DNA of 64,000 nucleotides from Paracoccaceae bacterium. GTDB lineage: Bacteria; Pseudomonadota; Alphaproteobacteria; Rhodobacterales; Rhodobacteraceae. Position numbers and translations under genes: made by a program. Positions 51,159 through 60,283 of this stretch are shown piece after piece. The stretch spans positions 1 through 64,000 of the forward strand of contig JANSXZ010000004.1 in assembly GCA_024742705.1 (NCBI GenBank), written 5' to 3'. The first letter of the stretch is position 1, and each line of letters opens with the position of its first letter. A model generated the notes under the pieces. It was not told the DNA's origin and ran no database searches. It saw nothing but the letters and a program-made list of their open reading frames with translations.

Positions 51159-53681
51159 TTGATCCGATTCATCCTGTCCTTTTTCGGTTCGATCTTCACG
51201 CTGATCACCATGGGCCTTGCCATGGTCGCCATATCGGTCGGCGCGATCTTCTACGTCTATGGCCGCGACCTGCCCAGCCACGAATCGCTGGCCCAGTACA
51301 AGCCGCCGACAATCAGCCGGATCTATTCGGGCGAAGGCCGAATGATCGACGAATTCGCCCGTGAACGCCGGCTGTTCGCTCCGGCCGAAGAAATCCCCGA
51401 TCTGGTGAAGCAGGCGTTCATCTCGGCCGAGGACAAGAACTTCTATCAGCACTCGGGCTATGACCTGCGCGGCATCGGCGCGGCGGCCGTCGATGCGGTG
51501 CGCTCGCGTGGCGAGGATCTGCGCGGCGCCTCGACGATCACCCAACAGGTCATGAAGAACTTCCTGCTGTCCGGCGACCGGCAGGCCGAACGCAAGATCA
51601 AGGAGATCATCCTGGCCTCGCGGCTGGAAGAGACGCTGGACAAGGAAAAGATACTCGAACTCTACATGAATGAGATATTTCTGGGCCAGAACTCCTATGG
51701 GGTGGCCGCCGCAGCGCAGACCTATTTCAACAAGACGCTGGATCAGCTGGCCCCGCACGAAGCCGCCTTCCTTGCGTCGCTGCCCAAAGCGCCCAGCGAT
51801 TATCACCCGGTGCGCCGCAAGGATCGTCTGCTGGCGCGGCGGAATTTCGTTCTCAAGGAGATGTACGAAAACGGCTACCTGACCCGCGCGGCCTACGATA
51901 CGGAAGTGACGCTGCCGCTGCGGTCGGTGCAGAATGGCGATTTCGAAAGCTTCCGCACCGCGCTGCCGCCGCGCGACTACTTCACCGATGAAATCCGCCG
52001 CCAGCTGAGCGAGGATTTCGGCGAAGGCGAATTCTTCACCGGCGGCTTCACCGTGCGCGCGACCATAGATGCGGAAATGCAGCGCGAGGCCGCCCGGGCG
52101 CTGCGCACCGCGCTCGAGAAATACGACCGGCAGCGCGGTGAGTGGCGCGGCACCGGCAAACGCATCGATCCGGCCCTGCTGGCCTCCGAGGATGACTGGC
52201 GCGCGGCGCTTGCCGAGGTCGACGTGCCGCGCGACATCGTGCTTGAGCATCCCTGGCACCCCGCCGTGGTGCTCGAGGTCGGCGACCGCAGCCTGCGGGT
52301 CGGCATCGAGAACACGCCCCACACGGCCGATGCCCCGGCCTCGGTGCCGCGCAGCGACATAAACTGGATGCGCGGCAGCTTCCGCGACAATTTCCAACCC
52401 GGCGATGTGGTGCACGTGCGCAAGATCACCGCCGACGACAGCGGCGATTTCCTGCGCTGGTCGCTGCGCCAGGTACCCGAGGTTCAGGGCGGTTTCATGG
52501 CGATGGACGTGAACACGGGGCGGGTGATCGCGATGCAGGGCGGGTTCTCCTACCAGCACTCGGTGTTCAACCGCGCCACCCAGGCCCAGCGTCAGCCGGG
52601 CTCCAGCTTCAAGCCCTTCGTCTACGCAGCCGCGCTCGACAGTGGCTACAGCCCGGCCACCATCGTGATCGACGCCCCGATCGAAATCGACACTCCCCAG
52701 GGCCTCTGGCGGCCGCGCAACGCCTCGAACAAGTATTACGGCCCGACACCGCTGCGCACCGGGATCGAACGCAGCCGCAACCTGATGACGATCCGCCTCG
52801 CGCAGGAGGTCGGCATGGAGGTCGTGGCTGATTATGCCGAACGGTTCGGCGTCTACAAAGACATGGGCCCTTACCTCGCCAATTCGCTCGGCTCAGAGGA
52901 AACGACGCTTTACCAGATGGTCGCGGCCTATGCGATGTTCGCCAATGGCGGCGAAAGGGTGCGGCCCACACTTGTGGACCGGATCCAGGACCGCTTCGGC
53001 AACACCATCTACCGCCACGATCAACGCACCTGCATGGATTGCCGTCTCGCCAGCCTCGCGCCCGACGTGCTGCCCGCCATCGTCAGCAACCGTGAAAGGG
53101 TGATGGATGCGATCACCGCCTATCAGCTCACCTCGATGATGCGCGGCGTCGTCGACCGCGGCACCGCCAGCGGTTCGGTCAATCTGCCGGTTCCCGCGGC
53201 CGGCAAGACCGGCACAACCAACGACGCCAAGGATGTGTGGTTCGTGGGCTTCACCAGCAACATCGTCGCCGGCTGCTATATCGGCTACGATCAGCCGCGC
53301 CCGCTGGGTCGCGGCGCATCGGGCGGCGGCATGTGCGGCCCGGTGTTTCAATCCTTCATGACAGAAGCCACCCGCAAGTACGGCGGCGGCCCCTTCGAAG
53401 TCCCCGAAGGCGGCGTGTTCATCAAGATCGACCGCTACACAGGGGCGCGCCTGTCCGACGCCGCCTCCGGGGCAAATGTCGTGGCCGAATACTTCCGCGC
53501 CGGAGAAGAGCCGATCTTCGGCCTCGCCTACGACGGCGGTTTCGCCATGGGCTCTAACCTGCCGCTGATCGAGGAAGCCGCCGCCGCCGGCGGCCGACAG
53601 GTCACCACCTCCACCGGCTCCACCGCCGTGGTTGGGCCAAAACCCTCCTTCGGCACGCTCAGTTCCGGCGGGCTCTACTGA
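51159..53681 (+). CDS. mrcA: Penicillin-binding protein 1A (bifunctional)
   Basis: PBP1A polymerises and cross-links peptidoglycan. The start is inferred at TTG 51159 (IRFILSFFGSIFTLITMGLA, one TM helix), with AGAAGG upstream. The frame also allows ATG 51123 or 51099, but these add unlike sequence before the TM. The GT51 domain (about 60-230) has the catalytic Glu in ISAEDKNFYQHSGYD and GASTITQQVMKNFLL. An OB-like insert follows (about 310-430). The transpeptidase has the S-x-x-K in RQPGSSFKPFVYAAAL, SRN in ERSRNLMTI and KTG in AGKTGTTNDAKDVW. Length (840 aa) fits. Confidence 0.92.
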   Translation: MIRFILSFFGSIFTLITMGLAMVAISVGAIFYVYGRDLPSHESLAQYKPPTISRIYSGEGRMIDEFARERRLFAPAEEIPDLVKQAFISAEDKNFYQHSGYDLRGIGAAAVDAVRSRGEDLRGASTITQQVMKNFLLSGDRQAERKIKEIILASRLEETLDKEKILELYMNEIFLGQNSYGVAAAAQTYFNKTLDQLAPHEAAFLASLPKAPSDYHPVRRKDRLLARRNFVLKEMYENGYLTRAAYDTEVTLPLRSVQNGDFESFRTALPPRDYFTDEIRRQLSEDFGEGEFFTGGFTVRATIDAEMQREAARALRTALEKYDRQRGEWRGTGKRIDPALLASEDDWRAALAEVDVPRDIVLEHPWHPAVVLEVGDRSLRVGIENTPHTADAPASVPRSDINWMRGSFRDNFQPGDVVHVRKITADDSGDFLRWSLRQVPEVQGGFMAMDVNTGRVIAMQGGFSYQHSVFNRATQAQRQPGSSFKPFVYAAALDSGYSPATIVIDAPIEIDTPQGLWRPRNASNKYYGPTPLRTGIERSRNLMTIRLAQEVGMEVVADYAERFGVYKDMGPYLANSLGSEETTLYQMVAAYAMFANGGERVRPTLVDRIQDRFGNTIYRHDQRTCMDCRLASLAPDVLPAIVSNRERVMDAITAYQLTSMMRGVVDRGTASGSVNLPVPAAGKTGTTNDAKDVWFVGFTSNIVAGCYIGYDQPRPLGRGASGGGMCGPVFQSFMTEATRKYGGGPFEVPEGGVFIKIDRYTGARLSDAASGANVVAEYFRAGEEPIFGLAYDGGFAMGSNLPLIEEAAAAGGRQVTTSTGSTAVVGPKPSFGTLSSGGLY

Positions 53682-53727
53682 ACCGGGCCAGACCGGCTGC
53701 TTCCTTTTGCCGTAAATATCCCGGGGT

Positions 53728-53744
53728 CCGGGGCAGCGCCCCGG
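53728..53744. repeat. Short GC palindrome between mrcA and prfB
   Basis: CCGGGGC-AGC-GCCCCGG is a perfect 7-bp hairpin 47 bp after the mrcA stop, preceded by AAATATCCCGGGGTCC. It has no T tract. I recall similar AAATATCCCGGGG-type intergenic palindromes in other Rhodobacteraceae genomes, so it may be another dispersed 3'-end element. Only one copy is in this window. The remaining 53745-53847 shows no gene. Confidence 0.45.
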
Positions 53745-53847
53745 TCCGCCGCCGCATGCCCTTGCAACGGTCCGGGCAGCGCGCCTGCGTCTTGCTCCTG
53801 TCCCGGCGCTGCGGTATCACGCCAGACGACCCAGGTTAGGATCCCAA

Positions 53848-54975
53848 ATGCGCGCAGATGCCCAGAACACAGTGGCCGAAATCGAAAAATCGCTCGAGCT
53901 TCTGGCCCAGCGTCTCGATTGGGAGACCGCGCCCCACCGGCTCGAGGAATTCAACGCGCGCGTCGAGGATCCCAATCTCTGGGACGATCCGGCCGCCGCG
54001 CAAAAACTGATGCGCGACCGCCAGATGCTGGTCGATGCGATCGACACATACCAAGGCATCCGGCAGGATCTGGCCGACAACCTGGAACTGATCGAACTGG
54101 GCGAGATGGAAGACGACGCCGAGGTTGTGGCCGATGCCGAAGCCGCGCTCAAGGCGTTGGCGCTGCGTGCCGCCGAAAAGGAGCTCGAGGCGCTGCTGGA
54201 CGGGGAGGCCGACGGCAACGACACCTTTCTCGAAGTCAACGCCGGCGCCGGCGGCACCGAATCGTGCGACTGGGCGTCGATGCTGGCCCGCATGTACGTC
54301 CGCTGGGCCGAAAAGAAAGGTTACAAGGTCGAGCTTCAGTCGATGTCCGATGGCGATGAGGCCGGGATCAAATCCGCCACCTACAAGATCAGCGGCACCA
54401 ATGCCTATGGCTGGCTGAAATCCGAATCCGGCGTGCACCGTCTGGTGCGGATCAGCCCGTTCGATTCGGCGGCCAAGCGGCACACCTCGTTCAGTTCGGT
54501 GTGGGTCTATCCTGTCGTCGACGACAACATCGAGATCGAGGTCAACCCCGCCGACATCCGCATCGACACCTATCGTTCTTCGGGTGCGGGCGGCCAGCAC
54601 GTCAACACCACCGATTCGGCGGTGCGGATCACCCACAACCCCACCGGGATCGTGGTGACAAGTTCTGAAAAGTCCCAGCATCAGAACCGTGACATCGCCA
54701 TGAAGGCGCTGAAATCGCGGCTGTACCAGATGGAGCTGGACCGTCGCAACGCGGCGATCACCGAAGCGCATGAAAACAAGGGCGACGCCGGGTGGGGCAA
54801 CCAGATCCGCTCGTACGTCCTGCAACCCTACCAGATGGTCAAGGATCTGCGGACGAACCACGAAACATCCGACACCAAGGGCGTTCTCGATGGCGATCTG
54901 GATGCTTTCATGGCCGCGACGCTGGCCTTGAACGTCTCCGGCAAAAGCCGGTCGGAAGCACAGCAGACCGGCTGA
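53848..54975 (+). CDS. prfB: Peptide chain release factor 2
   Basis: RF2 ends translation at UGA and UAA. The 375-aa protein has the stop-codon-reading tripeptide SPF in [15 protein letters not shown] (about 208-222), the GGQ loop in [17 protein letters not shown] (about 248-264) and the N-terminal helical domain (about 1-115). The reading frame is continuous; there is no in-frame UGA near codon 26, so the programmed +1 frameshift of E. coli prfB is absent, as in other Alphaproteobacteria. Confidence 0.97.
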   Translation: MRADAQNTVAEIEKSLELLAQRLDWETAPHRLEEFNARVEDPNLWDDPAAAQKLMRDRQMLVDAIDTYQGIRQDLADNLELIELGEMEDDAEVVADAEAALKALALRAAEKELEALLDGEADGNDTFLEVNAGAGGTESCDWASMLARMYVRWAEKKGYKVELQSMSDGDEAGIKSATYKISGTNAYGWLKSESGVHRLVRISPFDSAAKRHTSFSSVWVYPVVDDNIEIEVNPADIRIDTYRSSGAGGQHVNTTDSAVRITHNPTGIVVTSSEKSQHQNRDIAMKALKSRLYQMELDRRNAAITEAHENKGDAGWGNQIRSYVLQPYQMVKDLRTNHETSDTKGVLDGDLDAFMAATLALNVSGKSRSEAQQTG

Positions 54976-54984
54976 CGCGCCCGC

Positions 54985-55013
54985 CCGCGGCACGCCCGGC
55001 GCGTGCCCCGCGG
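54985..55013 (+). terminator. GC-rich hairpin(s) after prfB
   Basis: CCGCGGCACGC (54985-54995) pairs with GCGTGCC-CCGCGG (55001-55013) with a short bulge. Further GC palindromes (GGGCGCCGGGCGCCC type) follow to about 55065. No T tract is present. They may slow or stop transcription, or stabilise the prfB mRNA. Confidence 0.4.
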
Positions 55014-55151
55014 CGCGCAGGCTGCCGGGGCCTGCCGCGGGCGCCGGGCGCCCGGCGCGCCGCCTCCCTCCTTGCATCTTTGCGATTTGCCGATTGCGCC
55101 GCCCGCCTGCGGCTTTAATCTGGCATCGAACCGAACAATCTGGATGCCTCC

Positions 55152-56552
55152 ATGTCAATTACCCGCCGATCCGCCTGCGATCTTGTCGATGACCTTTCCG
55201 CCGGCCGGCTCAGCGCCCGCGATCTGATGGCCGCCACGCTCGACCGCATCGCCGAGGTCAACCCCGAGGTCAACGCCATCGTCGCGCTGCGCGATGCCGA
55301 TGCGCTGATGGCCGAGGCCGAAGCGCTCGACCGGGCCGGCCCGCGGGGGCCGCTGCACGGTCTGCCCATCGCGGTGAAGGATCTGGCCAACGTGCGGGGC
55401 ATCGTCACCTCGCAGGGCTCGCCCATCCATCGCGATACCGTGGCCGCCGAGGACGATCTGATCGTGGCGCGGATGCGCAACGCCGGGGCGATCCTGATCG
55501 GCAAGACCAATGTGCCTGAATTCGGTCTTGGGTCGCACACGTTCAACCCGGTTTACGGCCATACCTCCAATCCCTACGACCGTTCGCGCACCTGCGGCGG
55601 TTCGTCGGGCGGGGCGGCGGTGGCGCTGGCCACGGGGATGACGGCGCTGGCCGACGGATCTGACATGATGGGATCGTTGCGCAACCCGGCCACCTGGAAC
55701 AACGTCTACGGCTTTCGCCCGACCTGGGGCCGGGTTGACGGCGGCGGCCCCGGCGACCGCTACCTGCACCGGCTTTCGACACTGGGTCCGATGGGGCGCA
55801 GCCCCGAGGACATCGCGCTGTTTCTCGATGTTCTCGCCCGTGGCGCACCGTTCCGCGACGAACCCGGATCGCTGCCGCCGGTTTCGCCCATTGCCGCGGC
55901 GGATCTGCGCGGCAAGCGCATCGGCTGGCTGGGCACCTGGGGCGATGCCATGCCGTTCGAGCCTGGCATCATCGCGCGCTGCCGCGCGACGCTGGACTGC
56001 CTTGCCGATCTGGGCGCCAGCGTCACAGAAGTGGACCCGCCCTTCGATGCCGAGGCGATCTTCCAGAGCTGGTGCACCCTGCGATCGTGGCAGATCGGTG
56101 CCTCGCTGAAGCACGACAGCGACCACCGCGACATGATGAAGGACAGCGCGCAGTGGGAACTGGCGCGCGGCGAGGCGCTCAGCGCCTTCGAAGTGCACGA
56201 CGCATCCGTGGTCCGGTCCGACTGGCTGCGCTGCGCCGAGGCGCTGTTCGAAAAGTTCGACGCGCTGGTGCTGCCAGGCGCGCAGATCTGGCCGTTTCCG
56301 GTTGATATCGATTATCCCCGGTCGATCAACGATCAGCCGATGGACACCTACCACCGCTGGATGCATGTGATGGTTCCGGTCAGCCTGATCGGCCTGCCGG
56401 CGCTGGCGATGCCTTCCGGCTTTGGCGAAAACGGCCTGCCGATGGGCGTGCAGATTTTCGGCCGCATGGGCGCGGACGCAGATATACTGGCCATTGGCGC
56501 CGCCTATCACGCGGCGACACAATGGCCGCAGAACCGCCCTGCCATGGCCTGA
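55152..56552 (+). CDS. Amidase signature family hydrolase
   Basis: The 466-aa enzyme hydrolyses an amide. The Ser-cisSer-Lys triad is visible: Lys in GLPIAVKDLANVRG (near residue 76), the cis-Ser in RTCGGSSGGAAVALATGM, and the nucleophile Ser in DGSDMMGSLRNPATWNNV. The last motif usually reads GSDxGGSxRxPA; here GG is MG. The substrate is unknown, since the family covers amides from acetamide to indoleacetamide and Glu-tRNA. It is not GatA: no gatB or gatC is near and the C-terminal half differs. It precedes a DUF2189 gene by 45 bp. Confidence 0.88.
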   Translation: MSITRRSACDLVDDLSAGRLSARDLMAATLDRIAEVNPEVNAIVALRDADALMAEAEALDRAGPRGPLHGLPIAVKDLANVRGIVTSQGSPIHRDTVAAEDDLIVARMRNAGAILIGKTNVPEFGLGSHTFNPVYGHTSNPYDRSRTCGGSSGGAAVALATGMTALADGSDMMGSLRNPATWNNVYGFRPTWGRVDGGGPGDRYLHRLSTLGPMGRSPEDIALFLDVLARGAPFRDEPGSLPPVSPIAAADLRGKRIGWLGTWGDAMPFEPGIIARCRATLDCLADLGASVTEVDPPFDAEAIFQSWCTLRSWQIGASLKHDSDHRDMMKDSAQWELARGEALSAFEVHDASVVRSDWLRCAEALFEKFDALVLPGAQIWPFPVDIDYPRSINDQPMDTYHRWMHVMVPVSLIGLPALAMPSGFGENGLPMGVQIFGRMGADADILAIGAAYHAATQWPQNRPAMA

Positions 56553-56597
56553 ACCGGGCCGCGCACGGCGGACAGGCAGGATGAGGAGGAAACTGCC

Positions 56598-57380
56598 ATG
56601 ATCAAGGAACCCGAATTCGGCGTGCCCAGCCTGGGCACGGTTGACGCCAAGGTGCTGCGTGCGGCACTGGCGCGCGGCTGGCAGGACATGCGCCGCGCGC
56701 CGCTGTTCGGACTGGTCTTTGCCGGGTTCTATGTGCTGGGCGGCTGGGCGATGGCCTGGCTGACGGCGGCCACCGGCACAACCTTCTGGCTGGTGCTGGC
56801 GGCCATCGGTTTTCCCTTGATCGGGCCTTTCGCGGCGGTCGGGCTGTACGAGGTGTCGCGCCGTCTGGAAACCGGCACTCCGCTTGTCTGGAGCGAGGTT
56901 CTGGGCGTGATCTTTCGCCAGGGACGGCGGCAATTGCCGTCGATCTGCGCGGTGATCATCGTGGTGTTCCTGTTTTGGTTCTTTTTGGGCCACATGATCT
57001 TTGCCTTGTTCCTTGGGCTTAGCACAATGACCAATATTTCAACGTCTTACGAGGTTTTCCTCACTTCAAATGGCATGTCGATGCTGGCCGTCGGCACGGT
57101 GGTGGGCGCAGCCTTCGCGCTGGTGCTCTACATGATTACGGTGCTGGCACTGCCGTTGCTTCTGGACCGCGAGATTGATTTCGTCACCGCGATGATCACC
57201 AGTTGGCAGTATGTCGCGGCCCATCCCGTGCCGATGCTGGGGTGGGCGGCCTTCATCGCGGTGGTCAGCTTTGCGGCGCTGATCCCGTGGTTTCTGGGGC
57301 TGCTGGTGGTGCTGCCGCTTCTGGGCCACGCCACCTGGCATCTGTATCGCCTGCTAGAGGATGCGGGCGCGCAGAGCTAG
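56598..57380 (+). CDS. DUF2189 membrane protein
   Basis: The 260-aa inner-membrane protein has six or so hydrophobic segments (about 38-55, 61-88, 111-140, 160-185, 210-245). The opening [20 protein letters not shown] followed by [20 protein letters not shown] is the DUF2189 signature. [20 protein letters not shown] lies in a cytoplasmic loop. The function of the family is unknown; genes of this type are often near cytochrome oxidase genes, which are not seen here. Its SD (AGGAGGAAA) is strong. Convergent with the 72-aa ORF, 7 bp apart. Confidence 0.83.
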   Translation: MIKEPEFGVPSLGTVDAKVLRAALARGWQDMRRAPLFGLVFAGFYVLGGWAMAWLTAATGTTFWLVLAAIGFPLIGPFAAVGLYEVSRRLETGTPLVWSEVLGVIFRQGRRQLPSICAVIIVVFLFWFFLGHMIFALFLGLSTMTNISTSYEVFLTSNGMSMLAVGTVVGAAFALVLYMITVLALPLLLDREIDFVTAMITSWQYVAAHPVPMLGWAAFIAVVSFAALIPWFLGLLVVLPLLGHATWHLYRLLEDAGAQS

Positions 57381-57387
57381 AGCCGGG

Positions 57388-57606
57388 TCAGGCTTCCTCG
57401 CGCCCGGCGGCCACCAGCCTTGCGCGCAGGGCAGGGGCCAGCGGGTGCGCCTTTTCCAGAGCGAAGACATAGGCGTGCGTCAGAAAAAAGCACGACTGGT
57501 CAAGGCTGTTGGCTGTGTCGGCGGCCTCGGCATAGAGCGTGACCAGACCGGCCCGATCATCGCGCGCGTGCGCCGCGCGCAGCCGATCGTCAAGCCCGGC
57601 GATCAT
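57388..57606 (-). CDS. 72-aa protein translationally coupled to the Rieske oxygenase
   Basis: This short gene starts at ATG 57606, overlapping the oxygenase stop by four bases (ATGA). The product starts MIAGLDDRLRAAHARDDRAG and is predicted to be all helical, with a single Cys in NSLDQSCFFLTHAYVFALEK and a tail of alternating Ala/Leu/Arg. Codon use is like the neighbours. I do not recognise the family; the helix-pair look (YAEAADTANS ... HAYVFALEKA) resembles TPR-type motifs. Tight coupling suggests it works with, or on, the oxygenase. Confidence 0.7.
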   Translation of the reverse strand: MIAGLDDRLRAAHARDDRAGLVTLYAEAADTANSLDQSCFFLTHAYVFALEKAHPLAPALRARLVAAGREEA

Positions 57607-58763
57607 TCGGCCGCCTGTGGGGCCGCGCGTCCGCGCGCCACCTGTTCGGCCACCCAGTCGTGGAACAGATGCGTCGGCCCGTCCATCGCCGGCGAAAACC
57701 GCCCGCCGTCGAACTGTGTGGCATGGCGGCCGCGCTGCATCCCTTCGACAACGAAGATGTCTTCTTCGAAGACGGTTTTCCACTGCTGGCTGTTGCGTGC
57801 GCGCAAGCCTTCGCTGGTGCCGGCCACGGGATAGTACAGATGCACATGTTCGCGGGTGCGTTCGGGACCGTCCGGCAGCAGCACGATGGCAAAGGCATGA
57901 TCGCGGTGGACCCCCAGCAGTACGTTGGGAAACGCCGAGATATACTCGGCCGCCGTGTCCCACCTGGCGCTGAGCGCGGCAAAGTCGGGGAAGGTATCGC
58001 CGTTCTCATCGGTGATCTGGCGATAGACCAGAGTGCCCTGGCCCGAAAAAGCGCCCGGTTCTTCGATGTGATAATGATCCTCCAGCCGCGAATAGCTGTT
58101 CAGGCCCGGATGCACCCAGGGCAAATGGTAGCTTTCGCAGTAATTCTCGACCGCCAGCTTCCAGTTGCAGGCCACGTCCAGAACGAATGCGCTGCCGGCG
58201 CCACCGTGAAACAGCGGCTGTTCGAATTCGGCCCAACGCGCGATCATTTTGGCCATGGCCACATCGAAGGGCGGCGCCGCGCCGTCGACATTGATCCAGA
58301 CCACATCACGCCAGACGTGGCTGCGCACTTCGATCAGGCCCAGAAGGGCGCGATCAATTCCCTCGTGGGTGTTGCGGCCAGGGCCGCCCACATGCGGGGT
58401 GCTGACAAGACGCCCTTCGGTGGAATAGCACCAGCTGTGATAGGGGCAGCGGATCGCGCCTTCGATCTTGCGCGGTTCCTCGACCAGGATCATGCCGCGA
58501 TGCCGGCAGATGTTCTGGAACACCCGCACCTGGCCGGCGCGGTCGCGCACCAGTAGCAGCGGCATTCCGACAAAGCTGATCGGGACGGCATCGCCCGGTT
58601 CGGGAACATCCGCCGCCACCGCCAGCCCGGACCAGTTGGCGAAAAGCACCGCGTTCTTTTCCTCGTCGAACACGGCCGGATCAATGTAGTGGGCGTTGGG
58701 CAGGCCGTTCGCTTCGGATATCGGGCGTCGGACTGCGGCGATATCGGTGACCGGGTGGGGCAT
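57603..58763 (-). CDS. Rieske non-heme iron oxygenase, alpha subunit
   Basis: This 386-aa cytoplasmic enzyme hydroxylates or demethylates an organic substrate using electrons from a partner reductase. The start at 58763 has AAGGAG upstream. The Rieske domain (about 50-150) has ICRHRGMILVEEP and CPYHSWCYSTEG (C-x-H, C-x2-H). The catalytic domain has the mononuclear iron ligands in NWKLAVENYCESYHLPWVHP (His, His) with a later Asp. The sequence is in the broad group that includes choline/carnitine and betaine oxygenases, but the substrate is not visible. No reductase gene is adjacent. An XRE regulator gene lies upstream and the coupled 72-aa ORF downstream. Confidence 0.9.
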   Translation of the reverse strand: MPHPVTDIAAVRRPISEANGLPNAHYIDPAVFDEEKNAVLFANWSGLAVAADVPEPGDAVPISFVGMPLLLVRDRAGQVRVFQNICRHRGMILVEEPRKIEGAIRCPYHSWCYSTEGRLVSTPHVGGPGRNTHEGIDRALLGLIEVRSHVWRDVVWINVDGAAPPFDVAMAKMIARWAEFEQPLFHGGAGSAFVLDVACNWKLAVENYCESYHLPWVHPGLNSYSRLEDHYHIEEPGAFSGQGTLVYRQITDENGDTFPDFAALSARWDTAAEYISAFPNVLLGVHRDHAFAIVLLPDGPERTREHVHLYYPVAGTSEGLRARNSQQWKTVFEEDIFVVEGMQRGRHATQFDGGRFSPAMDGPTHLFHDWVAEQVARGRAAPQAAE

Positions 58764-58857
58764 GGCGTGGACTCCTTGGTGGCAGCCACAGCTATGCACA
58801 CCCCACCCCCGGGCACATTTCCAAGACCGACCGGAATTGCCCGTGCGCGACACGCGG

Positions 58858-59655
58858 TTACTGAAACGGTTGGGAAACCCGCAGCAATTCGCGGTAGGCC
58901 GGGCTCAGCGCGTCTTCCGTCATGATCGAAGGCCCCCGCGCGGTGCGCAGGATTTCCGACCGGTCCGGGCCAAGGTGTTCAAAGATCATGCGCACCGCGC
59001 GGGGGCTGGCGTCGCTTTCGCGCAATGTCCGCGCCACATAGCCGATCCAGAGCCGCGTGCTGAGCGATGGCACCCGTGTCAGGAAGCTGAACGATGACGT
59101 GTTGCCGCTCCGCCGCGAAGCCAGAAATGCCACCCCGTCGTCCTGCTGCATCACGAAACCGCGGTATTCGCGATCGGCCGCGTTGACCGACTGACCATTG
59201 TTGCGCACCGCTTCCTTGCTTTCGAAACCGCGCACCATCGTCAGGCCGTCGCGTTCGAAGATCAGGGCCAGCGCCACAAGAAACCGCGCCGGATGGGTGA
59301 ACGACTGGCGCAGGAACCTGTATATGCCCCGCGGAAAGATCTCGGGCGGGATCGCACCCAGATTCTTGCCGATATGGTCCTGCAGATAGGCCGAGTTCAG
59401 AACGCCGCCGGCTTTCGGGATCTGGTCGGCCGGCGAAAGAAGGATGCGCGCGTCGACATCGAAAAAGGCGCAGATCCGGGCCAGAACGTCCGGACGCGGA
59501 AAGCTTTCGCCGGCGAGATAGCGGTTGAACTGGGTGCGGTTGATGCCCAGTTGACGCGAAACCTCGGACACCGACGGATAGAGCGCCGTCAACATCCGCA
59601 GGTTCTGTCCGAACATGCTGCGCAGTTGGGCGGGGGATCGGCAATTCTCAGGCAT
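58858..59655 (-). CDS. XRE-type helix-turn-helix regulator
   Basis: The 265-aa product starts at ATG 59655, 8 nt after AGGA; the longer frame to 59772 has no family support. The N-terminal HTH (about 10-70) contains PSVSEVSRQLGINRTQFNRY and LAGESFPRPDVLARICAFFD. The C-terminal part (about 75-265) is an unrecognised sensor-like domain with FERDGLTMVRGFESKEAV and several strands. It is 94 bp upstream of the Rieske gene on the same strand, so it probably controls that gene and itself. A perfect TGACGC dyad lies upstream of its start. Confidence 0.85.
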   Translation of the reverse strand: MPENCRSPAQLRSMFGQNLRMLTALYPSVSEVSRQLGINRTQFNRYLAGESFPRPDVLARICAFFDVDARILLSPADQIPKAGGVLNSAYLQDHIGKNLGAIPPEIFPRGIYRFLRQSFTHPARFLVALALIFERDGLTMVRGFESKEAVRNNGQSVNAADREYRGFVMQQDDGVAFLASRRSGNTSSFSFLTRVPSLSTRLWIGYVARTLRESDASPRAVRMIFEHLGPDRSEILRTARGPSIMTEDALSPAYRELLRVSQPFQ

Positions 59656-59741
59656 CGCTCTGTCCTGATCTGGGCACCGGGGCGGACGGCGGTCGGGTTG
59701 CGGTGATCGTCGCCTATGGCAACAGAAACCACTGTAACAAT

Positions 59742-59759
59742 TGACGCAATAAAGCGTCA
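59742..59759. promoter_or_regulatory. TGACGC-N6-GCGTCA dyad in the XRE / CSD-like divergent gap
   Basis: A perfect 6+6 palindrome lies 87 bp upstream of the XRE start and 128 bp upstream of the opposite gene. A further half site, TGACGC, is at 59817-59822. The gap 59656-59886 is AT-rich against its surroundings and holds no gene. It is a reasonable binding site for the XRE protein. Confidence 0.45.
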
Positions 59760-59886
59760 GTTCTGATGCCAATTAGCCTCGATATGATACCCAAGCTGCT
59801 ACAAAAAACAAGCTTGTGACGCAGGGTTTGCAATATCGTAAAATTTCCTTTTCAATCACACTGAAGGCAGAAAGGTGGGATTTCAG

Positions 59887-60243
59887 ATGCTTGGCGTGGT
59901 TCTTTGGACCGACCCTGACAAACATTCGGCGGTGATCTGGTGCGACGATCACGGCGATCTGGCGTTTTATGGCCTGCCCAGCGGTGTTTCCGGCCCGGTG
60001 ATTCCCCTGCGTCAGGGCGATATGCTTGAGTTCGACGTCGTTGTCGAAAGGGGGCTGCGTTTTGCCCGCCAGCCTTCACTTGTGTCCCAGGCGGTCTATC
60101 CCAATCTGGCCGATCAGTTGATCGCGGCCTCACCTTGCCGCGCCGCCAGCCAACCGCGCGCGGCATCTGCTGCGCGGGTTATCGCGTTTCCCGCCGCATC
60201 CCGCGCGGCGCAGTCGACCAAGTCGCCGGGTTCGACGCATTGA
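59887..60243 (+). CDS. Small protein with possible divergent cold-shock-like fold
   Basis: The 118-aa product starts at ATG 59887, 7 nt after AAAGGTGGG. The first 65 residues (MLGVVLWTDPDKHSAVIWCD ... GDMLEFDVVVERGLRFARQP) follow the order of a cold-shock domain: G-x-V-x-W-x-x-P-x-K, a strand with I/V-W in place of the F-x-F RNA-binding motif, a loop, then G-x-x-x-x-F-D-V-V. The rest (about 80-118) is Ala/Ser/Pro-rich and probably disordered. If related to CspA, it lacks the usual aromatic RNP residues. The assignment is tentative; otherwise it is a hypothetical protein. Convergent with ilvN. Confidence 0.6.
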   Translation: MLGVVLWTDPDKHSAVIWCDDHGDLAFYGLPSGVSGPVIPLRQGDMLEFDVVVERGLRFARQPSLVSQAVYPNLADQLIAASPCRAASQPRAASAARVIAFPAASRAAQSTKSPGSTH

Positions 60244-60258
60244 TCCACCGGCAGCGGC

Positions 60259-60283
60259 GCTGCGCGGTCAATCGCCGCGCAGC
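60259..60283. terminator. Bidirectional hairpin with the ilvN stop codon in its loop
   Basis: GCTGCGCGG (60259-60267) and CCGCGCAGC (60275-60283) form a 9-bp stem; the ilvN stop codon (60268-60270) is in the 7-nt loop. It begins 16 bp after the stop of the convergent 118-aa gene. No T tract follows on either side. It could serve both genes. Confidence 0.45.

Noticed and set aside
53848-53940. Programmed +1 frameshift at the start of prfB
   Set aside because: No in-frame UGA with a CUU slip site is present; the frame is continuous.
55152-56552. Glutamyl-tRNA amidotransferase subunit A (gatA)
   Set aside because: No gatB or gatC is nearby and the C-terminal half lacks GatA features; a general amidase is the safer call.
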